52,458 bases of DNA from Labilibaculum sp. (lineage in GTDB: Bacteria; Bacteroidota; Bacteroidia; Bacteroidales; Marinifilaceae), in contig JAEINT010000024.1 of the NCBI GenBank assembly GCA_016342745.1, positions 1-52,458 on the forward strand, read 5' to 3'. The position numbers and the translations under genes are program-made. Within the stretch, counting starts at the first letter, position 1. Each line of letters starts with the position of its first letter. Positions 1 through 10,789 of this stretch are shown piece by piece. The notes below the pieces were generated by a model, which did not search any database, was not told the DNA's origin, and saw nothing but the letters and a program-made list of their open reading frames with translations.

Positions 1-70
1 TCATTTCCCAAGGTCATTAAATCTAGTTGAACTACAATTTAAGAACCTTTTCAATATGAATACAAAAGTA

Positions 71-97
71 AAAGGCCTCCCAAACTGGGAGGCCTTT
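71..97 (-). terminator. Rho-independent terminator of icd
   Basis: A perfect 12-bp inverted repeat (AAAGGCCTCCCA, loop AAC, TGGGAGGCCTTT) lies 26 bases past the icd stop. Read on the minus strand it is followed by a T-rich stretch. It is symmetric enough to work in both directions. Bases 1-70 hold nothing else recognisable. Confidence 0.85.
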
Positions 98-122
98 ACT
101 ATATGTAATCGAGAAAATCTGT

Positions 123-2369
<2,247 letters not shown>

Positions 2370-2523
2370 TTAGTAATTAATTATTAAGTCTTTGTTTACT
2401 TGTCTAAATTTGAAATAATCCCCATTCAAATTCGAGGTAAACATATGTATTTTTTTTATTTTCCGATTTAAAAGGTCTTCTTTTTTTAGCGATTTTTTTC
2501 TTTAATGATAACATGCTAAAAAC

Positions 2524-2551
2524 AAGGCTCCTGTACAAAAACAGAAGCCTT
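2524..2551 (-). terminator. Terminator of dnaX
   Basis: Stem AAGGCT-c-CTGT pairs with ACAG-a-AGCCTT, with one internal mismatch and a 6-base loop, 45 bases past the dnaX stop on the minus strand. Few Ts follow, so it is a moderate terminator. Confidence 0.6.
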
Positions 2552-2595
2552 ATTTAAGCGGTTATATATATGCTGTAAATCATGTTTTTTTAATT

Positions 2596-4374
2596 TTATT
2601 CAAAATCAAGGGATAATTTCTGCTTAAGCAATCCTAAAGCCGGATTTTTCTCGCATAAATAATTAAATCGATCTGTTTCTGTGTAGACCTTTTTTGAAAG
2701 TTTTGCTTTTGTAATTTTAACAGTTATTTCGATATTAGAATTATTCAATTCTCTTCGTAAATAATTTTTTACTTCATTTACTGCAGAATTAACATCATCT
2801 TCCTGTAGGGGATTGCTAACTTGAAATACAACGTCAGTTTCACCATTCACTTCAGGTTTAATAACCCCAAGAGCAAGTTTTACCCTTTCACTTCTACCAC
2901 GTGAAACAATAAACTCCTTTAACTTTGCTTCAATTTTTTCTTTGGTAATTGGTTCTTTACCCGTTATTACTTCCTCTACTCCATTTGTTGCTGGCTTATC
3001 TTTTGGCTTCGAAATTGGAGTATTTCGAGGAATACCCTTTTTTAAAGCTTGTTTAATAGATACAGAGGGTGCAAAATTAGATTTTGATGAGCTTATTTTG
3101 ACAACATCTTTCTTTTCTCTTGCTTTGTAGCCATTGTTAGGATCACTAACAACTTCTGTTGACTGAGCACTGGCTTTTACTGCTGTAACTACCTGTTTTA
3201 CTGACCTAATCGACTCACCATCAACGAATATTTTTAGAAGTTTTTTAGACTTAAGATTTAACCTAAGTCCTTTTTTTTTTAATTCAACTATCTGAGATAA
3301 TTGAATTAAGCTTAATTCGATAAGAAGCCTTGGGTTTTGACTCGTTTTATAACTGATGTCGCATTGATTGAGTACTGCGAGTGCATCGTATAGAAAATCA
3401 AGCGGGCATCGTTTCGATTGCTCTACGTATTTTTGCTTTACGGAATCACTTACTTCTAATAGTTGAATGGTTACAGGATCTTTACCTACTAATACATCAC
3501 GTATGTGAGCACTTAAACCAGCCACAAAATGATGTCCATCAAATCCTTTTTCAATAATCTCGTTCAACATTACAAGAACGTCGGTAACTTTTCCTTCTAA
3601 GAAGGAATCAACCATTTTAAAATAGTAATCGTAATCCAAAACATTTAAATTCTGAATTACACTTTCAAATGTGATTTCTTTTCCAGAAAAACTTACAATC
3701 TGATCAAAAATTGACAATGCATCGCGCATGGCACCATCCGCCTTTTGAGCAATCACATTCAGGCCTTCTTCTTCAATTACTACAGATTCTTTTTCTGCAA
3801 TACTCTTTAAGTGTCTAACCGCATCTTCAACCTTAATTCTATTAAAATCGAAAATTTGACAACGAGATAAAATTGTAGGAATAATTTTATGCTTTTCAGT
3901 AGTTGCTAACACAAAAATTGCATGAGCAGGAGGTTCCTCTAAGGTCTTCAGAAATGCATTAAATGCAGAAGCCGAAAGCATATGAACCTCGTCAATTATA
4001 TAAATACTATACTTCCCAATTTGTGGTGGTATTCTAACCTGATCTATTAAAGTTCGAATATCCTCTACCGAGTTGTTCGATGCAGCATCCAATTCGTGAA
4101 TATTATAGGAGCGATTTTCATTAAAGGCTGCACAAGATTCACATTCGTTACAAGCTTCAAAATCGGCTGAAATACTTGAGCAATTTATGGTTTTTGCAAA
4201 GATTCTTGCGCAAGAGGTTTTACCAACACCACGAGGACCACAAAACAAATAGGCATGCGCCAAATGATTGTTTTTAATCGCATTTTTAAGTGTGATTGTA
4301 ATTGACTCCTGTCCTACTACCGATGTAAAGATAGAAGGACGATATTTTCGGGCTGAAACAATGTAATTCTCCAT
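2596..4374 (-). CDS. dnaX: DNA polymerase III subunits gamma/tau (clamp-loader ATPase)
   Basis: AAA+ ATPase of the replicative clamp loader. The start at 4374 (MENYIVSARKYRP) is preferred over an ATG three codons upstream because family members begin just before the ARKYRP motif. From 4374 it has 592 residues. Walker A GPRGVGKT is at 46-53, four zinc-binding cysteines at 65, 75, 78 and 81, Walker B IIDEVH at 126-131 and the SRC arginine-finger motif at 170-172. The C-terminal third (from about 380) is lysine-rich and low in complexity, ending in a small folded tail. This suggests a tau-like product. No programmed-frameshift slippery site was established, so a separate gamma form cannot be claimed. 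A hairpin sits just upstream of the start. Confidence 0.96.
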   Translation of the reverse strand: MENYIVSARKYRPSIFTSVVGQESITITLKNAIKNNHLAHAYLFCGPRGVGKTSCARIFAKTINCSSISADFEACNECESCAAFNENRSYNIHELDAASNNSVEDIRTLIDQVRIPPQIGKYSIYIIDEVHMLSASAFNAFLKTLEEPPAHAIFVLATTEKHKIIPTILSRCQIFDFNRIKVEDAVRHLKSIAEKESVVIEEEGLNVIAQKADGAMRDALSIFDQIVSFSGKEITFESVIQNLNVLDYDYYFKMVDSFLEGKVTDVLVMLNEIIEKGFDGHHFVAGLSAHIRDVLVGKDPVTIQLLEVSDSVKQKYVEQSKRCPLDFLYDALAVLNQCDISYKTSQNPRLLIELSLIQLSQIVELKKKGLRLNLKSKKLLKIFVDGESIRSVKQVVTAVKASAQSTEVVSDPNNGYKAREKKDVVKISSSKSNFAPSVSIKQALKKGIPRNTPISKPKDKPATNGVEEVITGKEPITKEKIEAKLKEFIVSRGRSERVKLALGVIKPEVNGETDVVFQVSNPLQEDDVNSAVNEVKNYLRRELNNSNIEITVKITKAKLSKKVYTETDRFNYLCEKNPALGLLKQKLSLDFE

Positions 4375-4387
4375 AAAACTCAAACAA

Positions 4388-4429
4388 AAGAACCTGTTTT
4401 GGTTCTTATTTTTTCGAATTCCAAATATA
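4388..4429 (-). promoter_or_regulatory. dnaX promoter -7 element and leader hairpin
   Basis: On the minus strand a perfect Bacteroidota -7 element TATATTTG (4429-4422) lies about 50 bases before dnaX. Between it and the start codon is a 7-bp hairpin (4388-4394 paired with 4401-4407, 6-base loop) followed by TTTTG. This could be a weak attenuator or an mRNA 5' structure. The promoter is a consensus match; the hairpin's role is inference. Confidence 0.55.
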
Positions 4430-4548
4430 CAGAATCAATCCAAATAAAACACCAAACATTGGTAAGATTTTAATCAATTTCTGATAAACTTCTTAGTGAA
4501 AGCCGATTAAAAATAATGTACAATAAATATCATACAGAAATAAAAAAA

Positions 4549-4573
4549 GGATGAAGATTCACAATCCCCATCC
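4549..4573 (-). terminator. Strong terminator of the RelA/SpoT gene
   Basis: Read on the minus strand, GGATGGGGATT pairs with AATCTTCATCC (11 bp with two G-T pairs, 3-base loop) and is followed by seven Ts, 23 bases after the rsh stop. Confidence 0.88.
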
Positions 4574-4595
4574 CTATACTTTAATATTCTCTTTA

Positions 4596-6791
4596 TTAGC
4601 TTACTGCATCGTATCTTGAAACACGATGTACGCCTTTAATCTTTTTTAATTTAACGATTAAAGTATCCAAATGCTCTGTACTCGCAATTACTACGGTAAC
4701 ATTTCCAACAAATGCACCTGCATTGGTATCAACAGATATTGATCTCATCTGAACACGTAAATCTTTTGAAATTACATCAGAAATATTACTTACTATCCCT
4801 AATTCATCGTCACCTGTAATGTGCAATATTGCTTGATAAGAAGCAGATCCTTTATCAGTCCAATTTGCCTTAACAACTCGATATGGGTAACGACTCTGCA
4901 TTTCCCTCGCATTTGAGCAACCTATACGATGAATTCTAATTCCTTTTCCTATGGTAATAAAGCCAAAAATATCATCTCCAAAAATAGGATTACAACAATT
5001 TGCTAAGGAATATTCAACATTCGAAATATTCTCATCAACAATTAGAACATCCTCTCCCTCTTTCGTAATTTTTCTTTGTGAATAATCTGGAGATTCAGGA
5101 GCGACAACCTTCTCTACTTCTTTTTTATCAGTAAGGATGTCTTTTATTTCGGATAAATCATGCTCTTCCGACTCAATTCCACAATACAAATCAACAGCTA
5201 ACTTGTACTTGTAATAGGTCATTAATTTTCTAATGTTTTCATCACAAAACTCAATTTTCCAATTTTTCATTCTACGCTTCAGAGTCTCTTTTCCTAAATC
5301 AGCCTCTTTTAGCATTTCCTCATTCATCGACTGACGAATTTTGTTTTTTGCCTTTGTAGACACTACAAAATTTAACCAATCGGATTTTGGTTTTTGAGAA
5401 TTGGATGTTGTAACCGAAACTTGATCTCCATTGTTTAAAACTTGTCTTATGGGAACATTTTTCTGATTTACGGTACCTCCAATACACTTATCACCCACAT
5501 CTGAATGGATGGAATAAGCAAAATCCAATAAAGTTGCTCCAGCAGATAATTGCTTTAGATCTCCTTTAGGAGTAAATACATAAATTTCTTTATTGTATAA
5601 ATCTGCCTTAAAGTTATCAATCAAATCAATAGAATCTCCACCCTGACTTTCAAGAACTTCACGAATATCTTGAAGCCATGAATCTAATCCGCCACCTTCA
5701 CCTTTTCCTCCTTTGTATTTCCAGTGTGCTGCAAATCCTTGTTCCGCAACCTTATTCATTCTCTTGCTACGAATCTGAACTTCAACCCAACGTTTATCTG
5801 GAGCCATTACAGTTGTGTGTAAAGACTCATATCCATTCGACTTGGGAATGGTGATCCAATCTCGTAATCGCTTTGGATTAGGACGATATAAATCACTAAC
5901 TGCAGAATAAACTTTCCAACATTCCGATTTTTCTTTCTTGGCCGATGCTTTTAGAATAATTCGAATTGCAAAAATATCGTAAACCTCTTCAAATTCAACC
6001 TGCTTTGTCTTCATTTTGTGAAGAATAGAAGCAATCGATTTTGTTCTTGCTTTAATTTTATATTTTAAACCTTGCTGATCTAATTCTGTTTTTATTGGCT
6101 CTATAAAATCATTAATGAATTTTTGACGCTGTTCTTCACTATCCTTCAATTTCTTCTCTATATCGAAGTAAATTTCTGGTTGTAAATATCGCAATGCCAA
6201 ATCTTCCATGTCAGATTTCACATTGTACATTCCCAAACGATGTGCAAATGGAATATAAAGAAACTCGATTTCTTTTGCCAATGCCACTTGCTCTTTAGCT
6301 GTTTTATTCTCTAGGCTTCGCAGGTTAAACAAACGATCAGCCATAATAATCAACACCACTCGAACATCATCGGCAAAGCTTAGCAACAGTTTCCTGAAAT
6401 TCTCTGATTGCAATGTTGGATTTTGATTATAGATATCGGTAACCTTAACTAGACCATCAATAATTTGGGTCACTTTCGGTCCAAAGAGATTGTTTACTTC
6501 ATCTAAAGTAATTCTCTTTTTTTGTACAATATCATATAATAATGAGCAAATAACTGAAGTACGCCCTAAACCTAATTCATCAACTACAATTTGCGCCGTT
6601 GATAGCGTTTTGTAAATAGCGGGATCCCCATTCGTTCTCCTCTCTCCATCATGATCTTCTAAACTTAAAACGAATGCTTTTCGAACCAATTTTAAATCTG
6701 CCCTTGTTATTATATTCGTGCATGTTTTAAGCAAATGCTTGTAACGAAATAATATCTGTCTTCTCTCTTCTTCTCTATTGTTCTCAGTCAT
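4596..6791 (-). CDS. relA: RelA/SpoT family (p)ppGpp synthetase with degenerate hydrolase site
   Basis: It transfers pyrophosphate from ATP to GTP or GDP to make the stringent-response alarmone (p)ppGpp. The 731 residues follow the long-RSH order: HD-like domain (~30-180), synthetase domain (~235-350, with YDIFAIRI, SNGYESLHTTV and EVQIRSKRM...AAHWKYK), TGS domain (~400-465), a CC/zinc-finger-like part with NCCNPIFGDD, and a C-terminal ACT domain (~655-731). The hydrolase signature HD...ED is not intact: the paired residues read YD at 86-87 followed by IVQKK, and the early HP is missing. By family knowledge this suggests a synthesis-only, RelA-like enzyme, although the synthetase loop keeps the basic RLRD form seen in bifunctional Rel. 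A second, hydrolase-competent RSH elsewhere in the genome is expected. Confidence 0.93.
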   Translation of the reverse strand: MTENNREEERRQILFRYKHLLKTCTNIITRADLKLVRKAFVLSLEDHDGERRTNGDPAIYKTLSTAQIVVDELGLGRTSVICSLLYDIVQKKRITLDEVNNLFGPKVTQIIDGLVKVTDIYNQNPTLQSENFRKLLLSFADDVRVVLIIMADRLFNLRSLENKTAKEQVALAKEIEFLYIPFAHRLGMYNVKSDMEDLALRYLQPEIYFDIEKKLKDSEEQRQKFINDFIEPIKTELDQQGLKYKIKARTKSIASILHKMKTKQVEFEEVYDIFAIRIILKASAKKEKSECWKVYSAVSDLYRPNPKRLRDWITIPKSNGYESLHTTVMAPDKRWVEVQIRSKRMNKVAEQGFAAHWKYKGGKGEGGGLDSWLQDIREVLESQGGDSIDLIDNFKADLYNKEIYVFTPKGDLKQLSAGATLLDFAYSIHSDVGDKCIGGTVNQKNVPIRQVLNNGDQVSVTTSNSQKPKSDWLNFVVSTKAKNKIRQSMNEEMLKEADLGKETLKRRMKNWKIEFCDENIRKLMTYYKYKLAVDLYCGIESEEHDLSEIKDILTDKKEVEKVVAPESPDYSQRKITKEGEDVLIVDENISNVEYSLANCCNPIFGDDIFGFITIGKGIRIHRIGCSNAREMQSRYPYRVVKANWTDKGSASYQAILHITGDDELGIVSNISDVISKDLRVQMRSISVDTNAGAFVGNVTVVIASTEHLDTLIVKLKKIKGVHRVSRYDAVS

Positions 6792-6838
6792 AAATATTCT
6801 ACTGATTTTAGTCTTTGATGAATTCTTAAAACTGAAGT

Positions 6839-6866
6839 ATACTGATATTTCTAATTCAATCAGTAT
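6839..6866. repeat. 8-bp inverted repeat in the rsh leader
   Basis: ATACTGAT (6839-6846) and ATCAGTAT (6859-6866) form a perfect 8-bp inverted repeat with a 12-base spacer, about 50 bases upstream of the rsh start. It could be an mRNA leader hairpin or an operator. Confidence 0.4.
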
Positions 6867-6951
6867 CTAAAAAACTTTCATCCCTATTTTAAGCACACTA
6901 AAAGTATAAAAGCTATTAGTGATAGGCAAACAGATTAATACTTTTTAACGT

Positions 6952-6972
6952 ATGAAAGGTTGATTCTTTCAT
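6952..6972. repeat. 7-bp inverted repeat upstream of rsh
   Basis: ATGAAAG (6952-6958) and CTTTCAT (6966-6972) form a perfect 7-bp inverted repeat with a 7-base spacer, between the likely divergent promoters and rsh. Confidence 0.35.
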
Positions 6973-7051
6973 CCTAAATCTTCTGATGATCTAATTTTCA
7001 AACATTTGATAAATTATTATAAATCCTGAGTATAAAAGTGAACGGATTTGT

Positions 7052-7081
7052 TAAATTTGTTAGCTTGCGAACACAAACTTA
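7052..7081. promoter_or_regulatory. Opposed -7 elements for hemD (+) and rsh (-)
   Basis: TAAATTTG at 7052-7059 matches the TAnnTTTG -7 element on the plus strand, 37 bases before hemD. TAAGTTTG on the minus strand (7081-7074) matches it toward rsh. The two form an imperfect palindrome (TTAAATTTGT/ACAAACTTAA). No well-spaced -33 TTTG was found for either. Confidence 0.45.
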
Positions 7082-7096
7082 ATTGAACTTTTATTC

Positions 7097-7801
7097 ATGC
7101 CATTAGCAAAATCAAATAATATACTTGTAACAAGATCATTAAACTCTGAACATTTAAAATACGCAAAAGAATTAAATCTTTCTGTTACCGCTAAAGCATT
7201 TATTACAGTTGATTTGCAAGAACTTACTGAAGATACAATTAATCGAATTAACACGAAAGAACAATCGAGTTGGATTTTCACAAGTCAGAATGCAGTCAAA
7301 AGTATTTCTGATCATATCGACAATTTGATAAATATAAAAGACAAAAAAGTTTTTGCCGTTGGCATTAAAACAGCACATGCCCTGCTTGATTTAGGAATAA
7401 AAGCAAGTGTCCCTAAGCTTCACAATTCACAATCATTAATTGATTTATTAGAAACGCAAAGTGCAAACTCTTACATTCACTTTTCAGGTAATTTACGTCA
7501 AAGTAATATTTCTGAGTTCATGCAAGAAAAAGAGTTTGAATTTGAAGAAATAGAATGTTACAAAACAAATCAAACACAACCAGACCTTGAGGTTTCCACA
7601 TTTGATGCTGTTTGTTTTTGTAGCCCAAGTGCAGTGGTTAGTTTTTTTAGTAAATACAAAATCCATGAAAAGATACCTTGTGTAGCAATTGGAAGTACAA
7701 CAGCCGTTAAGTTATTAGATTACTCTGAACACGTTGTTATGGCGGATAATACAAATGTTTATTCGTTACTAGAAATGTGTCACAATTATATAAATTCATA
7801 A
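7097..7801 (+). CDS. hemD: Uroporphyrinogen-III synthase
   Basis: It cyclises hydroxymethylbilane to uroporphyrinogen III with ring-D inversion. The sequence is poorly conserved, as usual for HEM4, but three family landmarks are in order: LVTRS near the N-terminus, WIFTSQNAVK at about residue 57 and CFCSPSAVVSFF followed by CVAIGSTTAV near 172-199. The length of 234 residues is normal. The stop is 12 bases from the hemL start, so the two form an operon. Most other early heme genes (hemA, hemC, hemB, hemE) lie 7-12 kb away on the opposite strand. Confidence 0.85.
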   Translation: MPLAKSNNILVTRSLNSEHLKYAKELNLSVTAKAFITVDLQELTEDTINRINTKEQSSWIFTSQNAVKSISDHIDNLINIKDKKVFAVGIKTAHALLDLGIKASVPKLHNSQSLIDLLETQSANSYIHFSGNLRQSNISEFMQEKEFEFEEIECYKTNQTQPDLEVSTFDAVCFCSPSAVVSFFSKYKIHEKIPCVAIGSTTAVKLLDYSEHVVMADNTNVYSLLEMCHNYINS

Positions 7802-7813
7802 AACCTATACAAT

Positions 7814-9106
7814 ATGTATCAATACAAAAGAAGTTCCGAACTTTTTACTGAAGCGAACAAATACATTCCAGGTGGTGTAAATTCGCCAGTTAGAGCATTT
7901 AGTTCTGTTGGAGGAACTCCTGTTTTTATCGAAAAAGCAAAAGGTAGTATCCTTACCGATGTTGATGGAAACGAATACATCGATTTTATCTCCTCTTGGG
8001 GACCAATGATTTTAGGTCATGCTTACCCAAAGGTAATTGATGCAATAAAGGCAAAAGTGGAATATTCTACCTCTTTTGGAGCTCCAACCGAATTGGAAAT
8101 TGAGATTGCCAAATTAATCGTGGACATGGTTCCTAATATTGATAAGGTGAGAATGGTAAATTCGGGTACAGAGGCTTGTATGAGTGCTATTCGTGTTGCC
8201 AGAGGTTACACTGGGCGCAATAAGTTCATTAAGTTTGAAGGTTGTTATCACGGTCATGCCGATTCTTTCCTAATTAAAGCTGGTAGTGGTGCAAGTACTT
8301 TTGGTGTTCCAAACTCACCAGGTGTAACTCCAGGAACTGCAAATGATACTTTAACTGCAAAATACAATGATATTGATGCTGTTAAGCAATTGGTATCTGA
8401 GAACAAAGGCGAAATTGCCGCAATTATTATCGAAGCAATCGCTGGTAATATGGGTTGTGTATTGCCTAAAAAAGGATTTCTTGAAGACCTTCGGGAATTA
8501 TGTGATCAAGAAGGAATTTTATTAATTTTTGATGAAGTAATGTCTGGTTTCCGTTTAGGAAAAGGCGGTGCACAAGAGCATTTCGGTATTAAAGCCGACT
8601 TGGTTACTTTTGGTAAAGTAATAGGTGGCGGTATGCCCGTTGGAGCTTATGCTGGCCCTGATGAAATTATGAAAGTAGTTTCTCCTGTTGGTCCTGTATA
8701 TCAAGCAGGAACACTATCAGGTAATCCTATTGCCATGATTGCTGGTTTAACTTTGTTAAAAGAATTGAATGAAAATCCTCAATACTTTACTGAATTAGCT
8801 GATAAAACAGAATATTTTCACAAAGGATTAGATAAAGTGCTTGCTGAATCAGGCTTTGATTATAAAATTAACCGTTGTGGTTCTATGATTAGCGTATTCT
8901 TTACGGATACTGAAGTTGTCGATTTTGACACTGCTGCAACAGCTAACAATGAGAAGTTCCCAAAATTCTTTCACGAAATGTTAAAACGAGGTATTTACTT
9001 GCCACCATCTTCCTTCGAAAGCTATTTCTTATCAAATTCGTTAACTTACGAAATGCTTGACAAGACAATTCAGGCTGCAAAAGAATCATTAGAAGCGATG
9101 AAATAA
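7814..9106 (+). CDS. hemL: Glutamate-1-semialdehyde 2,1-aminomutase
   Basis: PLP enzyme that converts glutamate-1-semialdehyde to 5-aminolevulinate, the second step of the C5 pathway after HemA (encoded at the far end of the locus). The 430-residue length is typical. [20 protein letters not shown] (~116), [11 protein letters not shown] (~138), FDEVMSGFR (~240) and [18 protein letters not shown] with the Schiff-base lysine (~266) are diagnostic. It is co-transcribed with hemD and followed by a strong terminator. Confidence 0.96.
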   Translation: MYQYKRSSELFTEANKYIPGGVNSPVRAFSSVGGTPVFIEKAKGSILTDVDGNEYIDFISSWGPMILGHAYPKVIDAIKAKVEYSTSFGAPTELEIEIAKLIVDMVPNIDKVRMVNSGTEACMSAIRVARGYTGRNKFIKFEGCYHGHADSFLIKAGSGASTFGVPNSPGVTPGTANDTLTAKYNDIDAVKQLVSENKGEIAAIIIEAIAGNMGCVLPKKGFLEDLRELCDQEGILLIFDEVMSGFRLGKGGAQEHFGIKADLVTFGKVIGGGMPVGAYAGPDEIMKVVSPVGPVYQAGTLSGNPIAMIAGLTLLKELNENPQYFTELADKTEYFHKGLDKVLAESGFDYKINRCGSMISVFFTDTEVVDFDTAATANNEKFPKFFHEMLKRGIYLPPSSFESYFLSNSLTYEMLDKTIQAAKESLEAMK

Positions 9107-9112
9107 TATAAT

Positions 9113-9146
9113 AAACCCTGCAGGTTTACCTAAACTTGTAGGGTTT
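9113..9146 (+). terminator. Terminator of hemD-hemL
   Basis: AAACCCTGCAGGTTT (9113-9127) pairs with AAACTTGTAGGGTTT (9132-9146): 15 pairs including two G-T, with a 4-base loop, seven bases after the hemL stop. Confidence 0.85.
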
Positions 9147-9163
9147 TCAAAAACACTTCCATC

Positions 9164-10105
9164 ATGAAAATCACTAAAGAAATTTTACAGGAAACACAAC
9201 AAAGAATAAAACCCTTTGTTCACAGAACTCCAATTATGAGTTCTCAATTGATAAATGAAATTGCTGGTGTGGAAATCTATTTTAAATGTGAGAATTTTCA
9301 AAAGATGGGAGCATTTAAAATGCGTGGTGCTACAAATGCAATACTTCAATTATCGGAAACTGAGCGAGAGTTTGGTGTTGCTACGCATTCATCAGGTAAT
9401 TTTGCTCAAGCATTAGCTCTTGCTGCAAAATTGCAAGGCATTAAAGCTTATGTGGTAATGCCATCTAACGCACCAGAAATAAAAAAGACTGCTGTTAAAG
9501 GGTATGGTGGCGATGTAATTGAATGCATTCCTACACTTGAAGCTAGAGAAACGACTTTAAATGACATTGTAAATAAAACTGGAGCAATTTTTCTACATCC
9601 TTATAATGATTATCAGGTAATTGAAGGACAAGGAACTGCTGCAATGGAGTTAATTGAAGAACATGATGATTTGGATGCTATTTTTGCACCTGTTGGTGGT
9701 GGTGGTTTGTTAGCCGGAACTGCTATGGCTGCACATCATTTTTCTCCAAAAACAAAAGTAATTGCAGGTGAACCAATGGGTGCAGATGATGCTTGGCAAT
9801 CTTTGCAAAAAGGAGAAATTGTGCCACAAACCAATCCTCAAACAATTGCTGATGGACTTCTAACCTCTCTTGGAGATAAAACATTCCCAATCATTAAAGA
9901 ACATGTTGAGAAAATAATTAGGGTGGAAGAAAAAGAAATTATAGCTGCTATGAGGCTAATTTGGGAGCGAATGAAACTCATTGTAGAACCATCAAGTGCC
10001 GTCGCTCTTGCAGCCTTACTAAAAGAGAAGAAAAAGTACAAAGGACAGAAAATTGGCATCATACTTTCGGGTGGTAATGTTGAGTTGAGTAAGTTGCCTT
10101 TTTAA
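9164..10105 (+). CDS. Threonine/serine dehydratase-like PLP enzyme (serine racemase/hydroxyaspartate dehydratase type)
   Basis: Fold-type II PLP enzyme of 313 residues. FQKMGAFKMRGA carries the Schiff-base lysine (~52), SSGNFAQALALAAK is the substrate loop (~79), GGGGLLAG binds the PLP phosphate (~178) and SGGN lies near the C-terminus. There is no C-terminal regulatory ACT domain, unlike biosynthetic threonine deaminase IlvA. The wording of the lysine motif is closest to the eukaryote-like serine racemase/threo-3-hydroxyaspartate dehydratase (SRY1) branch. The catabolic threonine dehydratase TdcB is the alternative. The exact substrate cannot be told from sequence. It stands behind the hemL terminator and 30 bases before the next gene. 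Confidence 0.85.
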   Translation: MKITKEILQETQQRIKPFVHRTPIMSSQLINEIAGVEIYFKCENFQKMGAFKMRGATNAILQLSETEREFGVATHSSGNFAQALALAAKLQGIKAYVVMPSNAPEIKKTAVKGYGGDVIECIPTLEARETTLNDIVNKTGAIFLHPYNDYQVIEGQGTAAMELIEEHDDLDAIFAPVGGGGLLAGTAMAAHHFSPKTKVIAGEPMGADDAWQSLQKGEIVPQTNPQTIADGLLTSLGDKTFPIIKEHVEKIIRVEEKEIIAAMRLIWERMKLIVEPSSAVALAALLKEKKKYKGQKIGIILSGGNVELSKLPF

Positions 10106-10135
10106 AATAAAAATCAGCAAGGAAAATTAACAAAT

Positions 10136-10651
10136 ATGGATTTAGAAAAACTACTTGATCCTTTTCCTGTTAAGGAAGAAGCAATACTAGTTGCGCAAAG
10201 TATAGCTGAAAATCCAAAATACGTTAAAGATCTTTGGGAGATCAGCGTTAGCGATAAAAAACACTCCTGGAGAGCGACTTGGTTGATGGATAAGGTTTAC
10301 AATGTGGCGCCGGATTTGATTCGTCTCTACATTCCTCAAATGATTGAGTTAATCCCTAAACTCAAAAATGAGAGCAAAATTCGACAATTCCTAAAATTGG
10401 TTAGCCTCGAACCTCTTCCACAAAATATTTCAGGAGAATTTATTAATCATTGCTTTGATGTTCTAATATCTAGCAATTCAGCTATTGCATTAAAGGTATA
10501 TTCAATGCAAATTCTTTACAATTTCTCTTTGCAAGAGCCAGACATACAAAATGAACTAGCTCTCATAATTGAGGAAGGCATGGAAAATGGAACGGCTGGA
10601 TATTGCTCTAGAGCCAAGCGCATTCTCAAAGCAATCTCCAAATCAAAATAA
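10136..10651 (+). CDS. Hypothetical helical protein (HEAT-repeat-like)
   Basis: 171 residues with no signal peptide or membrane segment. The sequence is almost entirely predicted helices of about 15-20 residues with leucine/isoleucine spacing and a WRATWLMDKV element near residue 45, as in HEAT/armadillo-type solenoids. The closing segment (GYCSRAKRILKAIS) also fits a last repeat. It follows the dehydratase gene by 30 bases with an AAGGAAA tract in between, so co-transcription is likely. A scaffold or binding role is only inferred from the solenoid appearance. Confidence 0.6.
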   Translation: MDLEKLLDPFPVKEEAILVAQSIAENPKYVKDLWEISVSDKKHSWRATWLMDKVYNVAPDLIRLYIPQMIELIPKLKNESKIRQFLKLVSLEPLPQNISGEFINHCFDVLISSNSAIALKVYSMQILYNFSLQEPDIQNELALIIEEGMENGTAGYCSRAKRILKAISKSK

Positions 10652-10789
10652 ATACTTACTTCCTCCCTTTTTATTTTAACCCATTAGGTTAATTTATATT
10701 AACATCTGATATAATTTTCAATTGATTCTTTCGTTCTATGCTAAATAGAGCAACACAGCTCTGTTTCACCAACCAAACGGAAGATAACT

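Larger units (their letters stand above)
6792..7096. other. Divergent rsh/hemD intergenic region
   Basis: This 305-base spacer separates the divergent rsh and hemD genes. It holds opposed -7-like elements at its right end and two perfect inverted repeats on the rsh side, listed separately. No coding sequence or RNA gene is recognised. Confidence 0.6.

Noticed and set aside
7060-7378. Minus-strand frames opposite hemD
   Set aside because: They are antisense shadows of a convincing hemD coding sequence.
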